The translations under genes were made by a program, and so were the position numbers. From assembly GCA_000442125.1 (NCBI GenBank), contig KE546965.1, positions 930,001 to 994,000 on the forward strand: DNA of 64,000 nucleotides, written 5' to 3'. Positions within the stretch are counted from its first letter, which is position 1, and each line of letters starts with the position of its first letter. Below the pieces are notes generated by a model. The model was not told where the DNA came from. It saw only the letters and a list, made by a program, of their open reading frames with translations, and did not search any database. Positions 30,937 to 43,105 of the stretch are shown piece after piece. The stretch comes from Opeltia flavorubescens. Lineage: Eukaryota > Ascomycota > Lecanoromycetes > Teloschistales > Teloschistaceae.

Positions 30937-32650
30937 ATGCTTTTTTTAGGACTGGTAGCTTTGCCTCTGGCATGTGCGATAATCCCGAGGGGCTTGCAAA
31001 ACTCAAAGGACTTCCAAGAGTCGCTTGAGCGCCGACAAGATCAACCAGCCTACCAAGCTCATACAATTGATGTACCAATCGATCACTTCCCAGATAGCCC
31101 TCGCTATGAGCCACATACCAATGCGACTTTCTCACAGCGATATTATTTCGACTCGAAGTATTACAAGCCTGGTGGACCAGTGTTCCTGTATATTGGCGGC
31201 GAAACTAGTAAGCACATCTTCCAAGAAACCATTGCATTTTCCAGGACTGCAGCAATATGTTTCCTTCGTTCGGTAGCTTGATAGGAATGGTTGCTGAGTA
31301 GGGAATTACTCAGGCGGTCCCAGTAGGTTCTCGAATTTGCAGACCGGCATCATTCAGATCCTTATGAGCGCGTTCAATGGTCTTGGTGTCATTCTTGAGA
31401 ACAGATATTATGGCGAATCATATCCGTACGATACTTCATCCACGGACCAGCTAGCATACTTGACAACCGAGCAAACCATTGCCGACAACGCCTATTTCGC
31501 TACCCATGCATCCTTTCCTGGTATCCCAGGTAATCTATCCGCACCGACCACTCCATGGATCCTCTATGGTGGGAGTCTAGCAGGTGCTCAAACTGCTTTC
31601 TCCATCAAGGCGTACGGAGACGTACTGTATGGAGGTATCGCAAGTAGTGCAGTCATCAAGGCCGTCCTAGCATATCCTCAATGGTACGCCCCAATCCAGA
31701 AGTATGCTCCTCAGGATTGCGTAACCAGCATCAACAACATCATCGACAAGTTCGATGCTCTCGTCTCGACTAATAGCACAATTGCCATCCAAAAGTTCAA
31801 ATCCTTTTTTGGCCTCGAATCTTTGACCGATAACCGAGATTTCGCAATGACAATCGCCTTCCCACTTGGTGGTCCGATGAATTATCCGACGAACACTTGG
31901 CAGGAGCTGAACTGGAATGACACGTACGGCTCCATGGATTTCTTTGACTTTTGTTCCAACGTCACAAACCTCGACGCTCCCGAAAATATTACCAGCGTCG
32001 ACACAGCCCTCAGCCAATACAGCAACGGAGAGCCATGGACAAATCTAGGCAACTACGCCCAATACGTAAAGCAGACTCTGCTGCCCCTCTGCGACGGTGC
32101 CCCGATTGATAGCACATCTTGCTTCGGCACCCAAAATCAGACCTTCTACGCCGATACCACGAATTCCGCCGCACGCAGCTACCTCTACAGCACCTGTACC
32201 GAACAAGGCGCCTACCAAGTCGCCCCACCAACCGGGCCCTCATTAATCTCCCGCGTCCTGCAAGTAGACTACACGCAGCAATGGTGCGAATGGGCTTTTC
32301 CAGACGGAAAATACAATTCTATCCCGCCTTCCCCAGATCCCAATTACTACAACCAATACGGCGGTTTCAACTTCTCAGCCGATCGTCTCGCATTCATTGA
32401 CGGTGATATCGACGTATGGAATGATCTGTGCTATCACTCTGATAATGCGTCGGCGCGGTATTCTACGGATCTGCATCCGGAGTATTTGATCGCGGGAGCG
32501 GGACATCATTGGGATAGCTATGGGATTTTGGACGTTGATGCGGAGCCGCAGTTTATTAAGCAGGCGCATTTGTGGGAGATTAGGACGGTGAGGAGGTGGT
32601 TGGATGCTTTTGGGAGTTGGAAAGATGGCGAGAGGCACAGTGAGCTTTGA
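30937..32650 (+). CDS. Secreted serine carboxypeptidase, family S28
   Basis: Deduced exons are 30937-31207 and 31302-32650, giving 539 residues (94-nt intron, GTAAGC donor, TAG acceptor). S28 enzymes (lysosomal Pro-X carboxypeptidase/DPP2 relatives) remove residues around proline from peptides; fungal ones are secreted acid proteases. The chosen ATG gives a signal peptide (L-F-L-G-L-V-A-L-P-L-A-C-A); an in-frame upstream ATG at 30778 would bury it. Seen: G-G-P-V-F-L-Y-I-G-G-E near residue 80, E-N-R-Y-Y-G-E-S-Y-P near 120, and the catalytic serine in Y-G-G-S-L-A-G-A near 180. The aspartate is in F-I-D-G-D-I-D-V-W near 456 and the histidine in G-A-G-H-H-W-D near 490. Many N-x-S/T sites fit secretion. 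Complete and likely active. Confidence 0.88.
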
Positions 32651-33293
32651 TTTTGCGATAAGGAAAAATAAAAGTCATGCTAGCTTGTGGGGAAATGTTC
32701 CACTACTGGAGCCCATGCAAAAGTCATTTCTTGAGTAGTCAATACACGGCAACCAATCTCAAAAAGCTGTGAGATGTTGATGTACATAGAGGATATGTTT
32801 TAAAGAATCAGGATCCCGGCAAAGGTTTAGATAGCTCCTGTTGTACGACTACTCGATAGGACCGGCAGCATAGGCATCTCAAGCTCCCCAGTATTACGAC
32901 TTACCTAGCCGTCTTTCTGATCATTATTCTTAATATCGGAGGTTTTCGACCATCAGATTGACGGAATGACAGAGACTCCAAAGTAATCTCACCTTTTGGT
33001 TGCATAGTTCTACAATCAAATGAACCATTGCTTTCTATAATTTGTACCAGCAATTCAACATTAAGTGCAATTGGCCAGGCTAGCTTCCCAAATCATCAAG
33101 GTCTGTAGGAAGGGTCAGAAATCGGATTCATGGATTTGATGAATAATGATGATACGGGAGAAGTGACGATGAGAAATATAGTCAGATATACAACCATGAC
33201 GATCAGTGTATAGCAAGTCTTGATATGTTGAATTGTCTCACTATATTCATTAGTCCACAATTCTCTCAAATAATACCATACTCAAGACGCATC
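32651..33293. other. Convergent intergenic region
   Basis: Lies between the 3' ends of the S28 peptidase (plus) and VOC (minus) genes. No supported gene. Confidence 0.5.
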
Positions 33294-34061
33294 CTACTTC
33301 GGATACGACTCCCCCTCCGGATCCTCCCAATCCTCAGAAAACTCAATACTCTCAAACACCGTCCCCGTACTCGCCTCCGTGTCGAAGAAGCAGAACCTAC
33401 AAGTCCCCTTTGCACCTTTCCATACGCCTTCCATAACGGGCTCGATGCCGCGCGCGCGCATCTCGGCTTTGCGCGCGGACATGGGTATATTTTTGCAGTC
33501 GAAAGCGATGTGTTGGATTCCTTCTTTGTTTTGGTGCTGTGGGGTTTTTAGGGGTGGTTAGTGATTGTGTTCCTCGTTATGTTTTCAGATGTAGAATAAA
33601 ACTGAAGGCAACAAGGTTTTTTTGGTGGAGTGAGATTTGGAGAAGTTACACAAATGGCGAGATACCGACTAGTGCGGTAAGAAAGAAGGGAGGTGGCACG
33701 AAAAGAAAACAATATTCAATCCCAAACATCCACGCTACTCCTCCCCATACAAGCGAAAAAGAACGCATAAGTACACACATACCTCAGCCAACCACTCCCC
33801 CATCAAACTCTTACCACCAACAGGCTCCATAATCTCAAAGGTCAAATCTCCCTGTTTCGCAAAACAAACCTTCAATTCAAAATCAGCATCCGCGGTCGAA
33901 CCCCGGAACATCCGCTCCGAGACTGTGGTGGAGTCGAAATTGTAGACTTTGAATGGACCGATACCGAGGCGGAGGAGGCCGTCCATGGTTTTTCGGTGGT
34001 TGGGCGTGACGATACATACTTCTGTGATGGAGCCGAGGAAGTTTGAGGGGAGAGACGACAT
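33294..34061 (-). CDS. VOC superfamily (glyoxalase/bleomycin-resistance-like) protein
   Basis: Deduced exons are 34061-33783 and 33536-33294, giving 173 residues; the 246-nt intron is long for this window but has a GTATGT donor and CACAG acceptor. VOC proteins are metal-dependent isomerases, dioxygenases or lyases built from beta-alpha-beta-beta-beta units. Seen: I-T-E-V-C-I-V-T-P-N-H-R-K-T at about 12-25 (first strand with the metal-ligand histidine position), a central F-E-I-M-E-P strand, I-Q-H-I-A-F-D after the splice (second metal histidine), and a terminal F-E-S-I-E-F strand with a glutamate ligand. No signal peptide, so cytosolic. Specific substrate not deducible. Confidence 0.75.
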
Positions 34062-34476
34062 GGCTGTAATGGGAATTTATGGACGGTTTGAGTCCAGAGG
34101 GAGGTTCTGCGTTACTTCATTGATTATATGTGTGTATGTTGTGTGCGTGGTAATCTCGAGATTAGTCATCTTTCAATGGGCGTCATCGAGTACGAGATGT
34201 TGGACGCGGTGGGCTGATAGCTAAGCAACGTTCGACCTACTACCCACATCATCTTAGGAACTTTGATAGAGATCACAGTAGATTATCATGTACCGTTATT
34301 CCAAATGTTCATGATCTTCCTCAAGATCATATACTATAAGAGTACCACATCATAGCATCAGGTAGTAGAAGAGAGTAAAGATTCAGCGTAGATAGATTTC
34401 TGTGTACTCGGGTATCAATTTCCCACCAAAAGAACTCCTGTAAAGAATTTTAATACAGAATAATCAAATCCCCCGC
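34062..34476. other. Intergenic between VOC and mannanase genes
   Basis: Both neighbours are on the minus strand, so this holds the VOC promoter and the mannanase 3' flank. No gene seen. Confidence 0.5.
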
Positions 34477-35887
34477 TCACGACCCCCCAATCTTCTTCGC
34501 ACTCATAGCCTTCGCATGTTTGGTAACAAGCACATCGTAATCACTCCCCGCCTGCTCACTATACATAATCCCATACCCATCTCCCACAGGCTTAAACCCC
34601 TGACTCAACGTCTCTTCAAACTGCCAAAACGTATCCCCAGCCATCGTCGAATTCAACAAAGTCTGCTGCCATTTCTGCAGCACTGTGACCCGGTCGCTAT
34701 TAGTCGTACCATACTCCTCCATGATAACCGGCTTCCCAGCTGCTTTCGCAACATCCGCATGCTCTTGAATATATGTGTTTCCCCATTCATCCGTCTCTTT
34801 CCACGGCTCGGGATACATGTGGAAAGTTCCGAAATCGATATCCGGGAGTGCAAGGTTGGCTTTGAAATCGATGCCTTCACCGCCTTGGTAGGGGTAGTTG
34901 TTGGCGCCCGCAGGGGCTTGCATTGGGGGAGCGAACCACCCTTCATCACCCAATGAAACCAAATGCTTCGGATCTAGGGATTTGATATGCTTACTTACAC
35001 TCGTGGCCCATTGCGTTATAACTGAGGTGTCGCAACCGGGGCAGCGGGGCTCGTTGCAGAGTTCCCAGCTGAAGATCGCAGGGGAAGATTTGTAGCGGTT
35101 TACGATGAAGTCGACGTAGGCGAGGTAGGCGGTTTGGGAAGCGTTATTGGTAAAGAAGTTGGTTTTGGTAGTAGAGTAGGCGGAAGCATAGCTATTGATG
35201 CCGCCGAGGTCATCATTGCCATTGAGGAGGGGGACAATAAGTTTAACGTTCAAGGCTTCAGCTTTGGAGACGACGTAGTCGAGTCGGGGGATGCCTGATC
35301 GTTGGTAGGATTAGCTTGAAGCTTCGTTATGAAAACTTGCGACGATTTACCTGTGGCAGAGTTGAAATTCAGGGATTGCTTCCCGCTTTTGAGTTCTTGG
35401 AAGAAAGTTCCTTGAGCAGTGGAGGCGTCGTTGGTGTTCCCAAATCCCCAGATTCGTGTGGCAAGGAGACCCGACTAGAATTGTGTTAGCTTCAGTGGAA
35501 AGGTCTTCATGAGAACTTAAAGACTCGCCTTTGCAATCTCGCCAAGCACTTTGTCAATGTCTGAGTTCTCGTATGTATACGCGAGCCACCAAGTATTCGT
35601 ACCTGCAGATCATCAGCCCGTGAACGGAAGGAGGCAACTTGGAAAAGACTGGACAAACCTGCAAAGTACTGCGTTTTACCATTAATGTTGAATACGCTGC
35701 TCGTTTTATCTATGCTCACGAAATTTCCAGATCCCCCAATCGGTACAGTGGGCGCCGGCGCCGAGCTATAATCTGAGATCAAGTTGGGTGAGGTATTAGA
35801 CGTCTGTGGCGTAGGAATACCCAGAACACCGTGGGACTGAAGGAGCGCGATGATAAAACTGCCAAGTAAAGATTTAGGGTACTTCAT
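34477..35887 (-). CDS. Secreted GH5 endo-beta-1,4-mannanase
   Basis: Deduced exons are 35887-35659, 35602-35529, 35474-35351 and 35294-34477, giving 414 residues with consistent phase. GH5 subfamily 7 mannanases cut the beta-1,4-mannan backbone of hemicellulose. A signal peptide (L-L-G-S-F-I-I-A-L-L) is followed by a Ser/Pro/Thr linker and the catalytic domain. Seen: T-N-T-W-W-L-A near residue 80, R-I-W-G-F-G-N near 110, the acid/base glutamate in W-E-L-C-N-E-P-R near 222, and the nucleophile in I-M-E-E-Y-G near 332. The second intron has a GC donor (AAG followed by GCGAGT) and a CTAG acceptor; no GT alternative keeps the frame and the motif spacing. No carbohydrate-binding module is present. 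Confidence 0.88.
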
Positions 35888-37872
35888 CTTGATATAGACT
35901 GACTAAGAATGGCAAGCAGAGGTTTTCTTCCGCCGTAGAAGAAAATACCAACTGATTCTAAGAGTCCAGAGATTCGGGATGAGACGAGAATAGAAAGAAG
36001 GAAGCAAACATGGAGATAGCTTTTATAAATTACAACAATGAGACATGAGAGATTTCTAGTTCGAATCAAAGTTGCGCTTCGAAACAGGAACGTGCATCCT
36101 TCTGCCATACAATGACAATCAACCACCTCGTTTTACCCCCTGAGGTCGAGCCCACGTTGAATCATGGCAATGCCTAACACGGGATGATGCAAAACAGAAA
36201 AAGACCTGGCTGATAGGTCATATGTTGGGAGTTGAACGGTAATAGAAAAGGTGGAGGTTCCGAGGAACGGGAAATGATTGACACTTCTGTCTCGGGATTT
36301 CGCATCCATGGATGTAGGTTCTGGAATCTTGCAGGAATAGACAATTGAGAGATGGAAGCAAAAAGTCCCCGAGGGCCAAAGAATAGACATTCAAAGGTAT
36401 TTGCTTGTAAATCCCTTCTGTACTGTCTAGAATGTGAGATGTCTACTTCGCATGTAGATAAAGCGCGAAAAAGCATACATGGTAAAGACAGAAAGAGTAG
36501 CATGAAATGACCAGACCTTCCTCAATATCGAAACCGAGGTATCGATATTGTGTTGGACCTTAACACGGGTTCGTCAGTCGAAGGATGACTGATCCGTTTC
36601 CCATGTGCCGTTCGAAGTCTGACAGCCATGGAAGACGATCATTGGTGGTGTGCTGATCCTATGATGTGCTTGCATCAACACGAGACATATACAAGATCTC
36701 AGCTCATGGGTCTTGTTGGTCATCTTCGACTCGGCAATGCCCATACTTGCACCTGACGGCCATCGACCTCCTTAGCCTCATAGTCCCCGAGTAGGTAGAA
36801 AATATGGAGAGGTCTCTATGGATGGCCGTCACATCCTGCAATGGCGCCGTTTTTGCGCAATGACTCTCATTACTCCTGCGTATCCAGGTACTCAAGGACG
36901 TCTTCCAGAATTTTGTGTAAACTGGAAATGTCGTCTATCGAGTCAAGAACGAGAACAGGCTTGAGTGGCGATCGAACCTAGACCCGAATCCCGTCTTGTG
37001 AGATGAGCTCAAGCTCTGAAACAATTGACGGGCTGCGCAGGCACACCTCCACCACACCACCGCGGAGAGATTACGTGGAGGTAGAGCAAGTGTTCGGAGA
37101 ATTTTGACGGGATGTTTCCCACCAAGAAGCGAAATGTCATGAAGCACGGGCCAGAATTTCTATTCTTAGATCGAGTCATCTCAGCACCTTCATAGCGCCA
37201 CCTTCGTTCAGCTTGAGCCGTCGACGTCAACAAATCACTTACCATGGTAGAACGCCAGGAAATATGGTCAGGTACAGCTTCGTGGGCAAAGTTATTTCGC
37301 ACCGGAGGGTCTATCGTTCCTGACTATTATTCAATAACCTACTCATTACAACGGCCTTGGTATCCTATGCCGCCTCTTTTCCGCGTCTGATGCTCTGCGA
37401 ATCATTCAGGCAGTATGAAAGAATAGAGCTTACTGACTTGCTTCATTTCATCCGTGCATCTGCCCACGTCTTATTTCACATTGTGACGTCACCATGGCTA
37501 CCGAATCACTACTTCGTAAGTCTTCTTATTTCGTTTGAGAGTGAACTATTCCAACCTCAACGTGCATCGTAACTTATCATCGTTCCGTATGTTTTATTCT
37601 GATATCATCCAAATATCAAGCAAGATTTCATGTCTTCACCTAGGATTCACGGATGCGCGATGGGAGCCACATTAACCTTGTCACGAATCTCGAGTGCTCC
37701 TTGAGCAATTCACATATTATGTCAAGCCAGTCACGCAAAGAAATCATGAATATTTTCGTCTTAAAACAGGCATTCTTTTGCTTGGTCGCCCACATGTTCA
37801 ACTCTTGGAGTCATCCCCCTTCTCTCATCCCATGCATATATTTGACTAAAAGTTTTTTGGTGCGTCTTGATA
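35888..37872. other. Gene-poor region with minus-strand coding relic
   Basis: From about 37300 down to 36500 the minus strand has coding-like pieces broken by several stops, for example K-P-V-L-V-L-D-S-I-D-D-I-S-S-L followed by H-K-I-L-E-D-V-L-E-Y-L-D. No family is recognised, and this looks like a decayed gene. The rest, including the mannanase promoter and the stretch before 37873, has only short frames. Confidence 0.4.
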
Positions 37873-39075
37873 ATGCATTCCATCTCGGTTTGTCGAAGCC
37901 TTGGGGCACTCCTCGCTCTTTTCCTTTCCGCTATCCTGCTCTTGATCTGGAACAGGGAACCTACTAGTCTCGCAACACTTACGCCATTAGCTGAAGACGT
38001 CTCGAATGTCGATATCTCGCCTAGTGCCATCGATCGCCATGATAACCTTCATAGACATTCGGATCTACATGCCTCTCATCTAATCCAGAAACGAATAAGG
38101 GAGTTGAATTATAAGGACGCAGTATGCAAGGGCAAGAAGCTATATGGACTTATTCAGGATGCCTTTGACGGTAAACGCGCCCCGGGCCGCGACTTTGGCC
38201 AGGCGGATGTCGACAATGGCTGGACCAGACAAGGAACGCCTCGGCAAATAGCAAAAGCCTGGGATCCACCTTTACAGGAAATCGGGTCAACATTACCCAA
38301 CGTTGGGAATAGGACACCAGATACCTCGGAAGCGATTCTCATTGACATGGTTCAAGATAGACCATTTCGCAATTCAGCTGGATCACTAAGTGTACGAGCT
38401 TATAAGACCCTTTTTACAGCAAGAGTAACAGTGCTGAGAAAACAATACATTTAGCCAATACCAAAGCGTGACGGCATAAGCGCTCATTACGAGGTCTTCT
38501 ACATCCCATTATGGAACAGCATACTCTCATCCGATGCCGTTAGCCCCAGATACCAGGTCGAGGCATTGCACGACTTCGAAATAGACCCTAGCGACGTCCC
38601 AAAGCTCATCCCTCCCCTCAACCGCCAATCAGACGTAATGTGGACCGTTTGGAAAAACATATCCAGAACCCCAAACGACCTCCGCTACATATTCCGCGGT
38701 GGAGTTCTCAATCAAGACTCGAGGGGTATCATGGAAGATGTTTGGGACAAAACTCCAACAAAACAGCGTACACCCTGGCCAGGATTGACATTTGGGATGG
38801 ACACTGAGGAAGGACAAGCGCTCCTGGGTTGCCCCAATGGCTTCGCTGTAGCTTATCTCTTGATGGACCGTGCGAAGCAGCTGGGGAGGAGAAACCTTCG
38901 GGTCACGATATCTGCGAGTCGCGCCAGTCCAGGCCAAGATCAGTTGGGTTATCGTATGCTGTGGGATATGCAGCCTCCACCTGCTCCACAGCTCACGCTT
39001 TCTCTACCGGGCCCCGAGCTGGACTTGACCTTCTCGTCCAAAACTGCATCGGCAACTAATGCACGAACGACATGA
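37873..39075 (+). CDS. Membrane-anchored fungal protein of unnamed family
   Basis: Deduced exons are 37873-38391 and 38455-39075, giving 379 residues; the 63-nt intron ends in TTTAG and contains an in-frame stop. The N-terminus has one strong hydrophobic helix (about residues 8-27, L-G-A-L-L-A-L-F-L-S-A-I-L-L-L-I), a signal anchor. The rest is soluble-like. From memory the layout resembles a fungal family without a name: a conserved Y-K-D-A-V-C-K-G-K-K-L-Y block near residue 75, D-N-G-W-T, a D-V-M-W-T-V-W block near 235, and near the end G-M-D-T-E-E-G-Q-A-L-L and L-G-Y-R-M-L-W-D. No catalytic signature is visible. It probably sits in the secretory pathway or at the surface, which is inference from the anchor. 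Confidence 0.7.
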
Positions 39076-39661
39076 GGCTAAGGGGCTGTGCTATGGAAAA
39101 CGGCATACGATAGGAATGACTGGAATCGAAAAGTGCATTTTGGTCCCAGATCTGTATTAAATGTAATCAAGATCATGGGAGTATTAAAACGATAGACAAA
39201 GACTCATAGATCTACACACTTAGAAGCTCTACGAATCAGTAACTGTACCAGAGAGACTCTTATCGCGTATCATTGAGCACGTGCAAAAAGTGGAGTATGT
39301 ATGCCCAATAGGTCTTTGCAAGACAGTAAAAATAAGCGAAGCTAGCTCTGAGTTTCTACGATATTTTCTACGATGAAAATCTGCATATTAACATTTAGTC
39401 ACATCTAGACCTCTAATCCAAGGAGATTATATTGGGTTTTTCTATAAATGCCCACACGTGCCAGAAAAATATGCCTACCCTAGTTAAAGGCGAAATCATT
39501 TTCTTTGCGCCTGACCTCGAAAACGGTATCTTCAATTTACGGTCTGATTTAGCGTGTCGATGCAATCCTAGAGGCAAAACTTGAGTATGAGTCCATTCAG
39601 TCAGAAATTGTTGCATGGCAAAAATGGGATACTATCCAGGGTAATCCAGTGACAATTAGGA
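39076..39661. other. Convergent intergenic region
   Basis: Between the 3' ends of the plus-strand anchored-protein gene and the minus-strand 2EXR gene. Only short unsupported frames. Confidence 0.5.
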
Positions 39662-40813
39662 TCAAACCTGTCCCTCTCCTATGCCCATTCTCGCCTTCAT
39701 CTTAGCCTCTTCATGGCTAATCTCCTTAGTGACCTCTTGCAACGCCGATTCGAATTCCGCCCGCTGCTCTTCGAGTGGTATTGGGACAACTTGCCCTCCA
39801 GGCCCAGGGTTGAAGTCCAGCATGTTTTCGGTATCAACCTGATTCAAGAGGTCATAGAGCCTTATCTGAAGCCTTGAAAGCAGGTCCCTGTTCGTTAAGT
39901 ATGGACGAGCTCTTCCCATCACGTCCCAAAATAATTTCATGTTCTCCGGAAGGGCCTCAATGGGGTCCGAGCTCTGAGCGATCATAGCTAATTGATCGAA
40001 GCTGGGCTGCTGATTATGCGCTCGCTTCTTGCATAAACTTCCTAGACTGATATTCCGGGAAACCCTGAGTCGACGCAGGGGTCTAATTAGTTGCTCAAAT
40101 TCCCCCAAAGTAAGGCAGTCTGGGTCTTTCTGCGAGAAGGGATCACCTAGATATGCGCCCACACCTTGGCCCGGGATGTCGCGCTTGTGGCAGCAGCACG
40201 GCACTACGAATATCACGCTTCTCAGTTGTTGGCAACTTGCAACTAGCACTTGGCATAGGTATTCCAAATGATGATACTGAAGCGAGCCTAGGATGTTGGG
40301 GTAAGGCTCTTCCATTGAGAACTTACTGGCGGTGATGTGGATTTTGATGTTACGAAGCTTAGGAAGATACCACGGTGTTGGCTGGATGCTGAATGCGCCT
40401 TGGGTAGCTCCCTCGATGTTAAGCCAGGGGAGGATAGTGGCCCTGAAGTAATGCTTTCCATACCAAACCTCTGATGCTTCGGCGTAGATCTGTCTATTTG
40501 CGACCAGGAAATTTGCGCGATGCTTCCAAAGTGATACTCCTCGAAGCGACATATCGTACTCATCAAACTGCCCCAAGATGAACTCGTCGGGTTTCTCTGC
40601 ATTGATTTTGCGATCGCGATTATACGGCTCCATGATATCCCAATAAATTAGCCTGCGAAGCTCAGGGGGCAGCCTCATCAACGGGAAAGTCTGGCCTGAA
40701 CGGTCGTATTTGAGAGATTGGGATGACAGAGTTGGGCTTTTTGGTAGATATGGTCCATCGTCCGTTACCAAGCCCTTGCCGAAGACAGTAGGCGTTGAGT
40801 GTTGCGTAGTCAT
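39662..40813 (-). CDS. 2EXR-domain protein
   Basis: Single-exon frame of 383 residues. The 2EXR domain is a short fungal N-terminal motif typified by F-x-x-L-P-x-E-(L/I)-R-x-x-I-W; here F-P-L-M-R-L-P-P-E-L-R-R-L-I-Y-W lies at about residues 43-58. Further typical features follow: L-V-A-N-R-Q-I-Y-A-E-A-S-E-V-W-Y-G near 105 (the counterpart of the usual C-R-x-x-R-x-E segment) and a W-Y-L-P-K-L-R-N-I-K-I strand. The C-terminal half is helical and charged. Function of this widely expanded family is unknown; an F-box-like adaptor role is sometimes suggested from similarity. No signal peptide. Confidence 0.75.
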   Translation of the reverse strand: MTTQHSTPTVFGKGLVTDDGPYLPKSPTLSSQSLKYDRSGQTFPLMRLPPELRRLIYWDIMEPYNRDRKINAEKPDEFILGQFDEYDMSLRGVSLWKHRANFLVANRQIYAEASEVWYGKHYFRATILPWLNIEGATQGAFSIQPTPWYLPKLRNIKIHITASKFSMEEPYPNILGSLQYHHLEYLCQVLVASCQQLRSVIFVVPCCCHKRDIPGQGVGAYLGDPFSQKDPDCLTLGEFEQLIRPLRRLRVSRNISLGSLCKKRAHNQQPSFDQLAMIAQSSDPIEALPENMKLFWDVMGRARPYLTNRDLLSRLQIRLYDLLNQVDTENMLDFNPGPGGQVVPIPLEEQRAEFESALQEVTKEISHEEAKMKARMGIGEGQV

Positions 40814-41664
40814 GTTAGATCAGGTACTGTAAGTGGACCGTGATCGTTAAGAGACAGTGAACGTTCTAAATACGAGGAGAAGAAATTTGAACGTCTCAGT
40901 TGCTTTTTTGCTGTACGTGACCAGTTTCCTTATGCGTGAATCAACACAAAGACCTTTGTTATATTGCCACAACCTCGAGCACAACAATAAGAAAGAGAGG
41001 CAGAATTTTTCAATATATGGGGAGATCGAGATTACGAAGGTAGTAATACGCATTAACCAAAAAGAGAACAATGTCTATATCAAGGAAATCTTTGTCACGA
41101 AGCAGGAGCTGAATGTTATCTTGAACTTTACGGAGAATATATACTTAAAAAGGAGAGTCAAAAGTAACCGCTGCGAATCATAATTGACTAATCTTTGATC
41201 ATCTTGCTCATATGTGCTCAACGCTACTTTGTATGAGGGCATTGAACAAAAGCAGATATACTACAGTGGCGCAAATGTCAAGCCACATGTGAAAACCGCG
41301 ATATTTCATGTCAAATCTCAACGCATTACCATGCATATAGTCAAATCGCAACCTTGAGAGTCATAACGATATCTGACCTTCTCTGTCAAAGAGTCGTTAA
41401 CATGAAGTCGAAGCAAATTGACTGATGTAGATTAAGTTGAAGATGCCCAGCTGCAATCAACGATTGGGTCGGCTTGGCTGACTAAGCCCTCTTAGTCCTT
41501 CATTGATATGGCGACGTCTCAATGTTGTAGAACTGTTACTCTTTCCTTCGAAATACATGTGACACCTGGTAATTCTGCTTCACCGTGGAATTCAGCTGAA
41601 AATGCATACCCATTTTGCTATTACTTTCGCCGTTTATCGGTGACATCGGTAGTCGTGTACAAAG
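40814..41664. other. Intergenic, divergent promoter region
   Basis: Between the 2EXR gene (minus) and the Gtr2 gene (plus). A plus-strand frame at 40857-41183 is AT-rich, lysine/asparagine-rich and without motifs, so I do not call it a gene. Confidence 0.45.
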
Positions 41665-43105
41665 ATGTCGTCAGTTGAAGATGCCTCGGAACAGGTTGGT
41701 GAAGCTTTTCTATCGAGTTCAAGAAAAATCAATAGAACCATGTAGCTCGTGTCCGAGAAAAAGAAGCCGTTTCAGACATACTCTTGAAATTTGGCCCCTT
41801 TTCGGTTCTGCTCCTCTTGACCAGAACAGAGTCCGACAAATCATGTGTCTGACGACATCTGACTTTCGTTCCAGTCACAGAACACTGAGACAGAAGGACA
41901 GCAAGAATCATCTACATCATCCACGATCAATGGAAAAGGACAGCTGCCACCTGAGAATACGAATGGAGCAATTCAATATCCCCCAATGGGGTTTGGCAAG
42001 CACAAGCCTAAATTGCTGCTGATGGGACTGAAAAGGTAATCAAGTAGAAGCTGAGTTCTGCATTCCTCCGCTCATTCCAACAGGAGCGGGAAATCTTCAA
42101 TCTCGAGCGTTGTGTTTCGGAAGATGGCGCCGCAGGATACACTCTTCCTTGAAGCCACGACCACGATCCACAAAGAGTCCATGCAGTAAGCCAGGAAGTA
42201 CCAGTCACGTTACCGGTCACTAAGACTCCACAGGTCATTTATGGACTTCCAAGTCTGGGACATGCCCGGTCAAATCGACTACCTCGACGGTAGTTTTGAC
42301 GTTGACTCCATTTTCACCGGCGTCGGCGGCATCGTCTGGGTCATCGACGCTCAGGACAACTACATGGAACCGATCGGGCGCGTCACTGACACAATCCTTC
42401 AACTTACCGAACTCTATCCAGAGATTAAATACTCGATTTTCATCCACAAGACCGATTCACTGACCGAGGACTTCCGAGAAGACACCATCAGAGACATCAT
42501 GCAGAAAACATCCGACGAACTCTTCGATAGCGGCCTTGAGAATCCGCCTGTGAATTTCTTCGCGACGTCTATCTACGACCATACTATTTTTGAAGCATTC
42601 AGTAAAGTCATCCAAGGTCTCGTGCCCCAGTTGCCTATTTACGAAGCACTCCTAAACACCGTCGCTGCTTCCTGTCGTTTCCAGAAAGTTTACATCATAG
42701 ACGTCATGTCCAAAGTCTACATAGCGTCAGACGCAACGCCTTCAGATCTTTCCACATACGAACTTTGTTCAGACTTCGTGAATGCTATCATGGATCTTTC
42801 GGACATGTATGGATGGGACCGGAAGCAAGAACCACCGACAGATGGGAGGACCAAAGATGTCTGTTCGCAAACGGCAGAGTCGATCGTAAGCAGTGTGCGC
42901 AATCACACGTTGTATTTGCGCGAAATCAACGCGTGAGTATCACATTACCATCAATGTCAAATTATTCTAGAGACTGACCGTTTCAAGCTTCCTCGCATTC
43001 ATCGGGGTATCAAAAGAACCCAAATTCCAGCAGGAAAAGGCAATGGTGGATTTTAACGTACAGAAATTCCAGGACACCATGCTGCAGGTGCTCGAGCGAT
43101 CATAG
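41665..43105 (+). CDS. gtr2: Gtr2 / RagC-D family GTPase
   Basis: Deduced exons are 41665-41694, 41881-42035, 42084-42185, 42234-42932 and 42988-43105, giving 367 residues. Gtr2 pairs with Gtr1 on the vacuole within the EGO complex to signal amino-acid sufficiency to TORC1. After a low-complexity Ser/Thr/Gln N-terminus come G1 G-L-K-R-S-G-K-S-S (about 57-65), G3 W-D-M-P-G-Q (about 104-109), and the G4 position I-H-K-T-D (about 167-171). The C-terminal roadblock-like domain follows (F-Q-K-V-Y-I-I-D-V). W-D-M-P-G-Q and H-K-T-D are typical of the RagC/D rather than the RagA/B branch. The first intron (186 nt) is the least certain boundary; an acceptor 6 nt earlier also keeps frame. Confidence 0.92.

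Noticed and set aside
40857-41183. 108-codon plus-strand frame
   Set aside because: AT-rich, Lys/Asn-rich, no motif, and lies in the divergent promoter of the 2EXR and Gtr2 genes.
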